Below, piece by piece: positions 22,764-34,867 of a stretch of 64,000 bases of DNA. This stretch comes from Dermatophagoides farinae (Eukaryota > Arthropoda > Arachnida > Sarcoptiformes > Pyroglyphidae), in NCBI RefSeq assembly GCF_024713945.1, contig NC_134684.1:4223001-4287000 (forward strand). The letters run 5' to 3'. The position numbers were made by a program, and so were the translations under genes. The stretch's first letter is position 1, and each line of letters starts with the position of its first letter. The notes below the pieces were generated by a model, which was given only the letters and a program-made list of their open reading frames with translations, did not search any database and was not told the origin of the DNA.

Positions 22764-25700
22764 TTATTGATGATTATTGACTGAAATGTGTTTATAAACT
22801 TCGTGATAAGCATTACGAATTAATGCATATGGAAAACATGATTCCAATAGATCCATGGTTAGAAATGGTGATTCCTGTACAATCAAATCCAATAGAATAT
22901 AGACAGATTCACGATTTCTAATCGCTTCTTTATCGCCAGTTTCCTGTCCTAAGCGTAACAATGATGATGATGCTAATGCTAAAAATTCTTTAAGTCTCTC
23001 TTCAATATCATTCGTATCGGTTATGGTGAACAAAGCACCGGCTATTCCATTGATTGCTTTAGCTAAACAATGTATATTGTTAGCGTGAGCTTCTAATTCT
23101 GGACGATAGATTGAATTCTCCATACGAGCCAATTTCGGTAGAGAAACGGCAATAAAAACCATTAATAGACATGCATATTGATATTTTTCTTCTGGTTTGA
23201 TATCATTTTTTTGATTACGTAAAGCATTTACCAATGATGAATCAACTTTACATTCAATACCAGCCGAACTGGCCATTTCATCCACAGCCTTTATGACATT
23301 ATTATTATCCAGATGCATTAATTCGATCATTGAACTATTGGCCGAATGATGAAAATCTTTAATCGAACCGAGTAAAAATGGTATACGTTCTTCCAGAACA
23401 TCATTCAATGCTTCTTGCAACAATGAACGGAAACACATCATTTCACCAATAATAGTCATTCGTTTAAGGACAGAATCGACATCGGTCAATTTTTTTACCA
23501 ATTCCCGCATCTGTTCTGGTTGATCATAGTGTGATCGCAATTCAATCAATGTTTCGACATTTCTGTTGACAATACGCTGAAAAAAAAACATAAACTTTGC
23601 GAAAAAATTGAAGCACTAATCAAACAAACCTTTAGCTCGGTAACTTGACTGGCAATATGCCACATTATTTTCTCCGTCAAACTATCGATTCCGTAAGAGC
23701 CAATCAATTCAACTAGGGCTCGTAGTTCTATGGAATAAACAGAACAAAATGAATAAACAGAACATTGACATTCAAGGTTACTACCATTAATATCAGAATA
23801 TTCTTCCGCTGAGAATGGCATTTGTGGATCAATGACCAATGAAACAAAAGCTTTTTGGCGTGGAGAATAGACAATATGATCTGTGGAAACTTTACGTAGC
23901 AAAACTTCGAGATACCAATTTGTATATAAAAATGTGATTGTTTTGTCTCCATGAGAATCCTGAGTTTGCGTTTGTTGTAACATTATATTGTTGAACACAC
24001 GGGTCATATCGATGTGAACTGCAATGGAACAAAAATGAATGAAAAATCGAAACTAATTCTATTAAAACAAACCATGACTTTCGATGCTTTGCAAAACATT
24101 CATATAGGCTCGGACGCTGATTAATAATTCTGATGGTTTGGCAATTTCTTTGGTTTGTTCATTATACATGGTCATATTGACCAATGATTTATTGAAACGA
24201 TTTTCAAGATTCTGTGTCAAATATTCACGCGGTGAAAATGTATGATCCCAAACATGTATACTTGAAGTATGATTAATGGCATAGCAAAGTTCAGTCAAAG
24301 CCATATGTAATTTATCCATCGTTGTCAATTCTTCACGACTGCGACGATATGATTCCGTTCCAGGCTTTATAACATACATATTGTTTGGGCCCAAACCATT
24401 CGCAACTAATCTTGGATCTTGGGGTCCATTTGCAGCATTTCCTCGAGCACCTTTCTGTTTAAGTTTTTTCTGTTCAGCAAACATCTTTGCATGTTTAGGC
24501 ATCAACTGCATGAAAAAAGGTAATCGCAAGTCATCAAAGCTAGAATGATTAATTGCAAAAGCATAATTACCATATCGCTCATGATACAATGTTCATCGCA
24601 AATTGTTGTTATAATATTTTTGGCCTCTTTAGACATTTCTTCGAGAAAAAGGTTAACCAAATTGATGGATCGATCTCCTATATGGTATCGTTCTTCAGGA
24701 CACAATTCATGAACACAATTCAAAAAATGGCTACATATCAATGGAAATGCAATTATATAACGAGTTTGTGCTGGAAATTCCAAACACATTCTGAATTGAT
24801 CTTCAAATGAGCGATTACAAAAGCTGAGGGGGAGAAAAATTAATCAGACACAATAGGAATAGGAACTTGATTTAAACTTACCAAAAAATAGATAGGTCAC
24901 TGGTTTCCGTTAACATTTGATCAAGATAATCAATCATTTTAGTATGGTAAACTATCGTATTCATACATTGAGCAAGATTATGATTTTCTGTGATTAAAAA
25001 TGGATAACGACTGATACTAGTATAAGTTTGTAACCGAAACCAATCTAAACGCAAAGGACGAAAATCGAATATTTGACTCTCTAATTGACTTTCATTTAAA
25101 TTTGAGATAGTGGCATGAATACTGTCTAATATGATACAATCATCTTCAGGTAATGTTGGGCTATTTTTTAGTATTTCATTAAGAAGATGTGCATCATAAT
25201 TGTAAAGATATTGAATGTGATAACGTTGTATGACCTGGCTATATTTACGAACTAAGCCACGTAATTCTTCGATATAGAACAAAAGTTCGGGTAATTGACG
25301 ATCAATAAGATCTTCCGGTGAAACTTTGGACTTTCCCGATTGACGACTTGGAGGATTTTCATAATGTCTCAAAAGCCAATAGACTTCATCACGAGCGAAT
25401 GAAAGTGCCATGAATACGAATAATGCTTTAGGTCCAAGCAAACCAGGTTGATCGGATAAAAGCAAACTTAATTCTTTCAATGCTGTTCGAAGATATTTAC
25501 GTCTTTCTCGGTGAAAATGTGGCCTAATTCGAAATAACTAGTTGATAAAAACCAATGGTAAAAATACAGAACATACCCTTTACTGATGACGTGGTTGAAT
25601 GTATCTTTAACTTCAGAAATTCGTTTATTATAGCCTTTATGTGTTTCGAAATATTGTTGAACAAATTGGTGGGTATGTAATATTTCATCTCTGAATAATA

Positions 25701-26816
25701 CAATCACCCAGCCATATTTCAAAGCACTCATGAAAAGTCGTTGTGTTTCTTGTTGATTTAAAAATTGATGAATCAAAAGAAAGCCAACTAAACCCATAAA
25801 AAGAATTAATTTATCGATTAGTACACACAGCAAAAAAAATAACTTACAAATAATATAACGTTCCATAGCATCCATAGACATATAAAGGCATTGGGTAGTT
25901 GAAGTAAGCGCCGGATTCAACATTTGTTCAGGTTTAGCAGTCAAACTGAATAATTGTTCATTTCGCCAATCGACAGCGGTTATATTTCGAGCCAAAAATT
26001 GTTCAGATAATGATATTAAAGCTTGTTGTAATAATTTTGAATGTGGTACAAATTCTTCTGATAGTTTTTTGATTGGCTGTTCATAATCAACAATCATTTG
26101 GCCTAATCGTGGAAAATGTGAATCGGTATGTCCATTGATCATATCAAATGCAATATTATAAAGACCCAATACTGCTTTTCGATCTTCGACACGTGAAAGC
26201 AATATCATCAACGATACATAGGTGACAATCAAATCCAAATATGCTTTGGTTAAATCAAAATTACATCTCTGTATAATTAAAAATATTATATCATGAGTGA
26301 ATGTAAAACACTCGGCAGAAAAAAAAATCTTACAATATCTAGGGAGACCTGGCAAGCATCCATTGTAGTCAACAATTCACAAACATGATCTTTAAAATCC
26401 AATAGATCGACAAATGTCAAATAATATAATTGTAATGATTTTGTTATATTCTCTTTGATTTGACTTAAAACGGCAAATTGACTCTGTCATTCATAAATAG
26501 ATTAGGATAGGAAACTTGAATAAATCTGTGACTCACATTGCTTTTATAATCGGAAATAACGGGAAATTTTCGCACGGCATGTTTAATGATCGATTCCATT
26601 GATTTATCAAGTAAAAATTGTGGTTTTAATTTAGGATCGCTACATGTCTGTGATTAAAAAAAAAATGATGGCAAGATGATGAAAAAGTTTAAAAATTGTC
26701 ACCATTAAAGTTACCTTTTTAATATTATAGATTCGAGTAAGCATTCCGATTCCACGATCGTTTAGAATCGTTAGCTTTTCCGCTAATTTATGATGAGATA
26801 TTGTTATTGATCTCAT
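22764..26816 (-). CDS. NCKAP1: Nck-associated protein 1 (Hem/Kette), WAVE complex subunit
   Basis: Scaffold subunit of the WAVE regulatory complex, which links Rac signalling to Arp2/3 actin assembly. Eleven exons read on the minus strand: 26816-26715, 26647-26537, 26483-26334, 26268-25848, 25787-25577, 25523-24882, 24823-24571, 24505-24073, 24018-23785, 23727-23630 and 23576-22764. The frame is continuous over 1156 codons (family about 1120-1130). Conserved stretches include [19 protein letters not shown] near the N-terminus, [53 protein letters not shown] across one junction, and [18 protein letters not shown] near the end. The start was set at the first ATG giving the family N-terminus. 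Its 5' end lies about 300 bp from the divergent Twinkle gene. Identification is secure. Confidence 0.95.
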
Positions 26817-27118
26817 CTTGATCAATTATTATTCAAAATCAATCAGAAATAAAATGAATTCCCAAACAAACACAATTGGATGATCGCACCCAATTGAAAT
26901 AATGATATGAATTGGAGTGTCAATAAATGTCTATTTCGATTCTTGGAACAATCCATAGTCGAAATGGATACATTTCTTTGTGAGACACAAGAATGAAACG
27001 CAAAATAAACCGCCAATCCACATGTGATTCGATGATTATTGATTGATTAAAATTCTTTAAAGTTTATTATTTACAATTTTCCCTAACATTATCTACATAA
27101 ATAATTTGATTCAAGACA
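26817..27118. promoter_or_regulatory. Divergent promoter region NCKAP1/Twinkle
   Basis: About 300 bp separate two head-to-head start codons, so the stretch must contain both promoters and 5' UTRs. No TATA box or defined motif can be assigned with confidence. Confidence 0.55.
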
Positions 27119-29161
27119 ATGTTGTTACGTTCTTATTGTCGCCATAATCTTCTTCGTCAGGTCATAATCAATGATTATTGTCTAGTTCGTGATAACACTA
27201 CAGTGAATAACAACAAGAATTTATCATCAACCTCGTCATTTAGATTTTGTCAGATTGAAAATCATGCACAAACACCAATAAAATTATTTCTTGAAATTCC
27301 AAGAAGAATGGTATTGGAACGCGATATGATTAGATATTTTTCTACTACAATGATCACCTCTAAACCTGATGAGCTTCATAATTTTCGATCAATCAGGTAA
27401 ATAGAAGCTAATATTAAGTTCAGAATTATATTTTGATTTTTTTCCAATTCTTTATGAAATGATGATTATTAGTGCTCAAAACAAAAAAATGATTGCTAAA
27501 TATCTTGGACTAAAATCGGCATTTCTTAGTGAAACGGATGCCATGATTTCGAATGATTTTCATAAACTTATGTTCAATTTTTGCCATGTTCATGAAAATG
27601 GCCACGATTTTGAATTGTTTCCACTATATTTTAACAATCTTAATCAAAATTTCCTAAGTGATATACAATCACGAAACGGTGTCATCAATGAAACACCTGA
27701 ATGTCATCAAAATATTCCAGAATTTTTATTCTATTCATTTGAAAGATCTACAATACAGAATTTTGATTTTCTTGAATCAACCGCGAACAAATTATTGGTC
27801 TTATTCGACGATATATTCGATGCTTTAGCATTTTATCAACAAACAAGGTTGCCAACAATTGTGATTAAATTGTTTAGTGACAAAAATGTTGATTTTAAAA
27901 ATTTTTGCCATAAGCTAAATGATCATTACAGAAAGGTAAATTTGATTTGTATTGTTATGAATTTTTAAGCTTGACTTTTCAATTCAATTTTCAATAGGTA
28001 ATTCTATGGTCAAAGAATGATACGAAATTTGAAACTATTCGAAAAAAGTGTCTTGAAAATTTTGATGATGCAAAAATCCATTTCATAAACTCAAAATCTA
28101 CAGCATCACAATTGCTTTGCGAGGATTCTAAAATGAAATTCGATTCCCTAGTACAGGATGCCACTCCACTTAAACATCCTTTCATATTGAATTTTCAAGA
28201 TTTAAAAGACGACGTCTATAATGAATTCAGTGATCCGACAATTAGTGGTGTTCAATGGTCAAGATTTCCTAAACTGAATGAACATCTAAAAGGTCATCGT
28301 GCAGGTGAATTGACCATTATTACCGGTCCTACTGGTTGCGGAAAGACGACATTCGTTTCTGAATATTCCCTAGATCTTTGCATGCAAGGTGTGCCAACAT
28401 TATGGGGAAGTTTTGAAATTAAAAACATACGGCTTCTAAAAATGATGATGACACAATATTCAAAGAAAGCCCTTTCGTTCACTAATAAACAAGAATTTAA
28501 TTGTGAAGCGGAAACATTTTCCAAATTACCTTTGTATTTCATGAAATTTCATGGTCAAACTGAAATCGATCTCATTATGAAAGCTGCCGAACATGCCGTA
28601 CTTGCATTGGAAATTAAACATATTGTCATCGATAATTTACAATTCATGTTGGGTATGGCAATCTCAATTCTTATGCGATAAATTTAATTTTTTTTTACTT
28701 TTGTTCCAGGAATGAATGTTGAATCAAATTATGATCGATTTTTGAAACAAGATTTCCTTATCAGTTCTTTACGACAATTTTCTACTGATTATAATTGTCA
28801 TATTACATTAGTTGCTCATCCACGCAAAGAAAAGGAAGAGATTACATTGTCAAATAATTCATTGTATGGTGGAATTAAAGCTAGCCAAGAAGCGGATAAT
28901 GTTATGATTATAATGAACAAATTTAATGCCCGATATCGTTGTAACAAATATATACAGATTACGAAAAATCGTTACTATGGTAGTTTAGGGGTTGTACCAT
29001 TATATTTTGATAAATCATCACTATGTTTTTCATCCACCCGAACCGGACAAATGGAATCGACCAATAATCAGCCAATCTTTGATAATCTAAACGATGGTGA
29101 TGCCGTAAAATCTGATTTTGTATCCGATGTTTATCGAATGCGTTATTTAATTGAAAATTAA
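27119..29161 (+). CDS. TWNK: Twinkle, mitochondrial replicative DNA helicase
   Basis: Hexameric 5'-3' helicase that unwinds mitochondrial DNA at the replication fork; it is related to phage T7 gp4. Exons 27119-27396, 27473-27935, 27998-28652 and 28710-29161 give 615 residues, somewhat shorter than human (684). The N-terminus (MLLRSYCRHNLL) looks like a mitochondrial presequence. The primase-like half is divergent. The RecA-like helicase core is clear: Walker A GPTGCGKTT near residue 356, WGSFEIKN (motif 1a), Walker B HIVIDNLQFM, HITLVAHPRKEKEE, and GGIKASQEADNVMII followed by ITKNRYYGSLG. The third intron splits the codon just after NLQFMLG. No in-frame stops or missing core motifs were seen. 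Confidence 0.93.
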
Positions 29162-29354
29162 TTGAACTTTTTGGCCAATTGTATATTGCATTTTGAATAA
29201 TATGATATTTTTTTAAAATAATTACGGGTATATTGACCGACAATCACTCTATCAGAAAGTTCAAATTGAAAATAACAAATGAAAGAATCATCATTTTAAT
29301 TAATCCTTTTTAAAGCAGAAAAAAAAATTCAATCTTTTGATTTTAGAAAAAATT

Positions 29355-30917
29355 TCACAATTTGGTATTGATCAAATTTTTGAAAAATTCCTTAAATCGA
29401 CTAGCTACAGGTCGTGGATGATTAGTTTTTATATGATGATCTGGCAATGTATCACGAATCATCATTGGTAATATCATTGATGGTATCGAATTCAATGATA
29501 ACCCAGGTGGTTTCTGTTGTTCGTTCGATTTTATTTCCTTTGAAAATCCTTTTGGTCCTGGTACAATAATCGGTTCGATTGAACTGGCCGCCGCTGAAAG
29601 ATATTTTTTATTTTCATTATTGCCAAAATAATTCGGACTATAATGTGATTGCTGCATCAATGAATCGGAATGGGTTCGATGTTCATCATTCGACTCCAAT
29701 TGATTAAGTCCTTTTGTCATTGTCGACTCATGAAAAAAATCTGCTTGTTCATTATGTGATGATTCCGGATGATTCTGTGTCTGTGGATAATCATCTTGTG
29801 AATGAGACTGTTGATTGTTGTGATTATGATTACGGTGATATTGAGGATGTTTTGTTGGTGAAGAAAATAAATCTCCGAATGAGTTTGTATCATCATCAAA
29901 TGAATCGAATAATTTTTTATAATAATTCATTTTTTCAACTGAAACATCGGGCCTTGGCGATTTTTCATTTGATTTATCAGATTGATCCATATGTCTTCCT
30001 ATGGAAGATGTTGTTCCGAAATTTCCAGTTGTTTTGATGTCATCATCATTCCATGGTGATGATGAAGTTGGTGATGACATATAATTTTTAGATGACTCAA
30101 TTTTTATTGGTGATTGTTGAACTTTTGAATCATCATCGTTATTACTTTGACTAAAATTATCAACATAACGATTTCTGCCTCCATTTGATTCAATTGATTG
30201 AAAGTTTGCCATATTTGGTTTTCTACTCGATGATAATGACGATGGATTAATTGGTCTTGTCCATAATGTTTGTTGATGGTGATGGCCATAATCCATATAA
30301 TGTTGTGGTTGTTGTTGTTGTTGTTGTAATGACATCATATTCATCATTTGTGTTGGCATTATATTCAATGGTATCATTGCACCATTCATATCACCGATTG
30401 TGCCTTCATCCAGAAATGACGATGAATTTGGCATATATTTTAACATGCTTTGTCCAGTAGTACCCGTATATGGTTGTTTAGTGAAAATATTCGGCTGTTG
30501 ATCAAAATCATTCAATAATTTCATCGGATCATAATTCATGAATGGATTGTTATTATTCGTATTCATCATTTCTTTGGTGGAAGATGTTGTTTTTTCCGTT
30601 TGCGTTTTATTTGTCGAACGTGTTGTAGTATCATGAACTTTGATTATATTCGATGAACTGGGCAATAAATTGCTAATAACATCCGGAACCTGTATGGTCA
30701 ATGGACGAATCCAACGATTTAGGCCGATCGTAACTGCTTTTCGTCGTTCAGCTGCCGATGATATAGTTTTATTGTTAGCTGCAATGATTTTATTCAACAT
30801 TAATATTTTATCAATATTTGTGTTCGATATTTGAGCAATTAATTGCTCTGACGATAATAATAGTAAAAACAATAAAGAATAAATTGTCTGTACAGCGGAC
30901 ATGTTGAATCTTTTCAT
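29355..30917 (-). CDS. Putative secreted low-complexity protein, unknown function
   Basis: Single open exon of 520 residues if started at ATG 30917 (MKRFNMSAVQTIYSLLFLLL). That start gives a typical signal peptide ending near EQLIAQ. The same frame extends nine codons upstream but without an ATG. The body is rich in Ser, Asn, Gln, His, Pro and Met, with poly-Gln at plus-strand 30310-30335. Two less biased segments frame it: AERRKAVTIGLNRWIRPLTI near the N-terminus and a C-terminal block with MILPMMIRDTLPDHHIK and RFKEFFKNLI. No cysteine-rich domain or transmembrane segment after the signal was seen. I do not recognise the family. The unbroken frame and signal peptide support a real gene; an upstream 5' exon cannot be excluded. 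Confidence 0.65.
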   Translation of the reverse strand: MKRFNMSAVQTIYSLLFLLLLSSEQLIAQISNTNIDKILMLNKIIAANNKTISSAAERRKAVTIGLNRWIRPLTIQVPDVISNLLPSSSNIIKVHDTTTRSTNKTQTEKTTSSTKEMMNTNNNNPFMNYDPMKLLNDFDQQPNIFTKQPYTGTTGQSMLKYMPNSSSFLDEGTIGDMNGAMIPLNIMPTQMMNMMSLQQQQQQPQHYMDYGHHHQQTLWTRPINPSSLSSSRKPNMANFQSIESNGGRNRYVDNFSQSNNDDDSKVQQSPIKIESSKNYMSSPTSSSPWNDDDIKTTGNFGTTSSIGRHMDQSDKSNEKSPRPDVSVEKMNYYKKLFDSFDDDTNSFGDLFSSPTKHPQYHRNHNHNNQQSHSQDDYPQTQNHPESSHNEQADFFHESTMTKGLNQLESNDEHRTHSDSLMQQSHYSPNYFGNNENKKYLSAAASSIEPIIVPGPKGFSKEIKSNEQQKPPGLSLNSIPSMILPMMIRDTLPDHHIKTNHPRPVASRFKEFFKNLINTKL

Positions 30918-30944
30918 GTTCTTGGCCTGATGTTGATGAAACAA

Positions 30945-33332
30945 ATGGCAACAATAAAGTTATCAAATCAATCAAAAGATGAATAGTTGTTCGTGTTCAA
31001 CTAAGGAGACAAAACAAATTGAACAATCATTACGGATCCGTATGAACGGATGACGAATACAAAATGAAAACCCGGCGGCACTCAACGTCAGACGACGACA
31101 AATCAATTGTGACAAGAAATTTTCTTGTTTCTTTTGAAAACTTTGTAAAGATATTTTCTTTCTTGTTTTAGATAATTAGAATAAACGCATGGTGGAACAA
31201 ATCAACAAATTATGAATTATGGAAAACAATAAATTTTTCTTATCCGGGATTTATCTCACCCACTCACAACACACAAATAACGATGAAAACGATATTAGCT
31301 GAGAATTTTTTCAGCAACAAAAAAAACTTTGGACGTCTGATACCTTCGTTTTTATAACTATGTTGTTGTTGTTGTTTTGACTTTTGGTGTTTCCGTTTTG
31401 TTCTGAAAAACAAAACAAAAAAATCGCCTAGCATTAAGGTATATCCAGTTTCTCTCAATACAAATCCAGATATAATTTTCATTCTTTTGTTGGGTTTTTT
31501 CTGATCATCGATAGACATTTTTTTTGTTGTTTTCGCCATTATTATTATCGAAATTAATTATGTCCATCTCATCATCACGTTTTCATTAGAAATAGTAGTC
31601 AGATAATCAATATAGAGATGTGATCATCATTTATTCATAAAACTCTTCCTTTCACCAGATTGGAGTTACATTTGGTGACCAGTTTTTGTTCTGGTCATTG
31701 TTTTCAACTAGGAATTTTCTTCTACCATTTCAATCGAAGAGATCTTTCGATGATAGGGATAGAGGGAGGATCTGGATTTTTATTTCGAAGAAAAATAAAG
31801 GGGGCGGTCGATTAGCTTTACATGGTATGATGATGATGATAATTACCATTTTTCTTGTTTATTTTGGTGCCACTCACCACTATTTTTTAGATCTGGATAT
31901 TTTTTTCGGGCAATTTTCAGTTTAACGCTTCTTGTTATCGTTTTTGTTGTTGGATAATTATGACAACGATCCAATAACGATAGCAACATTCTATATTTAT
32001 GGTAAACAGAGTTTTTTCTTTCTGGAAGCTAAAGGAAAATTTGCGGCGCCTTATTTCTTCATTCGACTCTTCTGTTTTCTTTTTTTTCAATTCGATTCAA
32101 TGGTTATGTGAATTTTTTTTGTTGTTATTGGATAGTCCAGTCGCTGTATAAATATTATTTGATCACCAAATCCATAGGCTACCTGGAATTATTTAGCATT
32201 TTCTTTGCTAGGTTTTCAATGAGAAAAAATAAATTTTGACTTTTTTTGTTTCTACTGGCCAGATTTTAAGGATGGGAAAATTTTCTCCATTTCATATTGG
32301 AAGCCATTTGAATGACAATCATGTCAGAACCGACCTGCAATTGATTCAGTTATTTTTCCTTATCTACTAAATTTTGTTTTTTTTCTTAGATTTTTGTTTT
32401 CATGTTGATAATGATTATTATCAAAAACTTGAAAAATTCAAAATTTATCGATCAATCAACATTGTTTTGAACTGCATACCTATCATATAACCAGGGTGCC
32501 ATTACTTCATTATCGATCACTATTAAGCAATTGTTTTTTTTCTGAAAAAAAGAAAAATTTTAAATTTAAAAAAATAAAATCTCCTTGACTACCGAGTCAA
32601 GTATTTTTTTCGTTTGTTTGTTTGTCATAACCCATAAAAATTTGCAAAAAAATGATCAATAAAAGTCTAAAAGTACAAAAGTTACCTATCAAAATTAAAT
32701 TCATTTTGACTAAAAATAATGATGATAACGATAACTTTCGCTCGATGATTTTTTTTCTGTTTAGCTTCGGTTCTTAATTTCTTCATAATCATCACTTGAA
32801 TCTGTTCGTCAAAAATATATTTGCCGTCTTAAAGAAAAGAAAACAAAACAAAAAAGGATTTCGTTGCCGTTAATTATACGCATAAGTGATTCGTCAGTGT
32901 TATATCTCATTAATAAGTCAACGAACAATCATTATTCATTTCTCTTTCTATATGAGATTCTTTCGTTTTGTTTTGTTTTTTTTTATTTTTGGATGGAAAA
33001 AAAATCATCATCTTAACACTAACGACGGCACCGGCTAAATCTTTGGATTTCTCTTAGTGATCATCATCATCATCATCATCATCATCAAGATATTTGTCGC
33101 CAAACAAATTCAACAAACAAAATGATTATATAGATGACATTTTTGTTTCGCTTGGACAATTTTGATTTTGAATTTCATTAGATTAAAGCATGTAATAATA
33201 ATAAGGTTATATGTTTCATATTGAACAAGACGATTTGATTTTAATGAATCACCAACTCGATTGAACTTCTATAGAAAAAAATACAAGTCTCAATTTATTG
33301 GGTAATAACGACACCATAAATAAGCGAAAAAG
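30945..33332. other. Intergenic region, no supported gene
   Basis: 2.4 kb of AT-rich DNA with homopolymer T runs and a (CAT)n array at 33061-33087. Open frames here are short, biased in composition and lack splice partners. It should include the promoter of the minus-strand secreted-protein gene at its left end. Confidence 0.5.
33061..33087 (+). repeat. (CAT)n microsatellite
   Basis: Nine perfect trinucleotide units, noncoding here. Confidence 0.9.
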
Positions 33333-33458
33333 ATGAGGCCTTGGATTTTGGTTATCCTTGTTGCATTTATTGCCTATTTATTTTTCATAAAATTAAATAG
33401 ATGGAAACCCGGTGTTGGAATAAAATTTCGCAAAAACAATAGTCCAACTATAAAATAA
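33333..33458 (+). CDS. Possible micro-ORF encoding a 41-residue membrane peptide
   Basis: ATG at 33333, TAA at 33456, with an in-frame stop 12 bases upstream, so the frame is self-contained. The peptide starts MRPWILVILVAFIAYLFFIK, one strong hydrophobic helix, followed by a basic polar tail (LNRWKPGVGIKFRKNNSPTI). This is the plan of many small integral membrane proteins. AATAAA-like signals follow within a few bases of the stop. I know no family match, and a 41-codon frame can arise by chance in AT-rich DNA, although the clean hydrophobic-then-basic layout is suggestive. It could also be the last exon of a larger transcript. Confidence 0.35.
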   Translation: MRPWILVILVAFIAYLFFIKLNRWKPGVGIKFRKNNSPTIK

Positions 33459-33637
33459 ATTAAAATTAACATTAACATTAAAATAAACACACACATATTT
33501 TATTGCACACCTTTGGAAAAATAAATCATCCAAATTAACAAGACACAAAATTCTCAGACACATGCATAGAAATTAAAATTTCTTCATTCTAAATTTGAAT
33601 AGAGTAATTAATAGTCAATAAAGAGCGAAAAATTCAA

Positions 33638-34502
33638 TCAATTGTCTTTTTTGTTATCATTATTATTGTCGGATAAATTGTTCGACGAAATATTCGATGT
33701 TAACCGCAGATATTTTCCAACATGTTTCAGACCTGAAACACGTACAAATGAATTGAGTATGCCATAATCACGCGGATTCTGGCTACCAACATTCATGGTC
33801 GAATTGATAAATGGTGAAATCTGAACACGTTGATTTCGTTGTTGCCATTGACGAAATTCATTCCATATCCGTGCTGCAAACCATATCATTGATAAGGATA
33901 TTACCGATATACGAATGTTTGGTATGAAAACAACCAACAATGAATACCAAATCGTTTGACGTGTATCAACATCATTTAAAATATTTGTTGCCGATTGTTG
34001 TGGAGATTGTTGTGGATTTAGACATTCATCATCATCATTATTATTATAACAAACGATTATAACGATGCCAATCAATGATATGAAAATGACATTATGTAAA
34101 CGTGTAAATAATTGAATGAATGATCGAAGGTATTCACTATCATTTGCAGTCTATTAAAACAATCGATTATTTCAACTGATAATTGATTCATATAATGAAC
34201 AAATTTTTTACCGTTGTTTGATAATATATCCATTCGAAAAAACTTCGATTATGTAATGTGACTTGAAAATCATAACGGCAAATATCACATTTCTGTTGTC
34301 GAGTTATCTCTAGCCAACATTCGAAACATTTCTGGTGTACATAGGCAAATGGACCGAGGCATTTGCAAGCGGTTATAAATTTATCGACATCCACATTACT
34401 GCCACGACAAATACGACATAATCGTTTCCGAAATATACGTTCAAGATCATTTTGATCAATTTGATTTTTATCTTTATTTATCATGATTGTTTGGGCTGCC
34501 AT
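33638..34502 (-). CDS. MARCH-type RING-CH E3 ubiquitin ligase
   Basis: Membrane-bound E3 ligase. Exons 34502-34212 and 34150-33638 give about 267 residues. The C4HC3 RING-CH finger lies in the first exon: CRICRG, then CKCLG, HQKCFECW and CDICRYDF, with the His in the fifth ligand position and the diagnostic tryptophan before the last CxxC. Two hydrophobic segments follow in exon 2, around NVIFISLIGIVIIVCY and TIWYSLLVVFIP to SVISLSMIWFAAR. This layout, an N-terminal RING-CH and two membrane helices, matches the MARCH2/3/8 group rather than four-helix MARCH5, but the sequence is divergent. An in-frame ATG at or near 34535 would add 11 residues. The C-terminus is Asn/Asp-rich. It probably acts in endosomal or ER membranes; the substrate is unknown. 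Confidence 0.82.
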
Positions 34503-34535
34503 TTTCTTTGAAAATGAAATGAAATGTTTGAACAA

Positions 34536-34867
34536 TTTTAAAATATAATAATGATGTTTTATTCAATGGTTATTCCAATTCGAATTCGAATTGATTCAAT
34601 TATCCAATATGTGATAAAGTGTAATTCATTGAAAAGAAATCACAGTTAATTTATAAAACAAAAAAAAATGAATAGTTTAGTTATACATGAGTATATAAAA
34701 AAGGTAATAAAAAAAAAAACTTTCTGATAGTCTTTGTTCGAATTTGATGAAAACTGTTTTATGTGACATGAACACAAATGATTCATTGAATGAAAAATAC
34801 TGCTTATGTTATAAATAAATATAACAGTAAATCAGACGGAGGCAAAAAAAAAAACAAAATAATAATT
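34536..34867. other. Short intergenic spacer
   Basis: AT-rich sequence with poly-A runs between two minus-strand genes. It holds the 3' UTR of the MFSD6-like gene and the 5' flank of the MARCH-type gene. No open frame of interest was seen. Confidence 0.5.
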
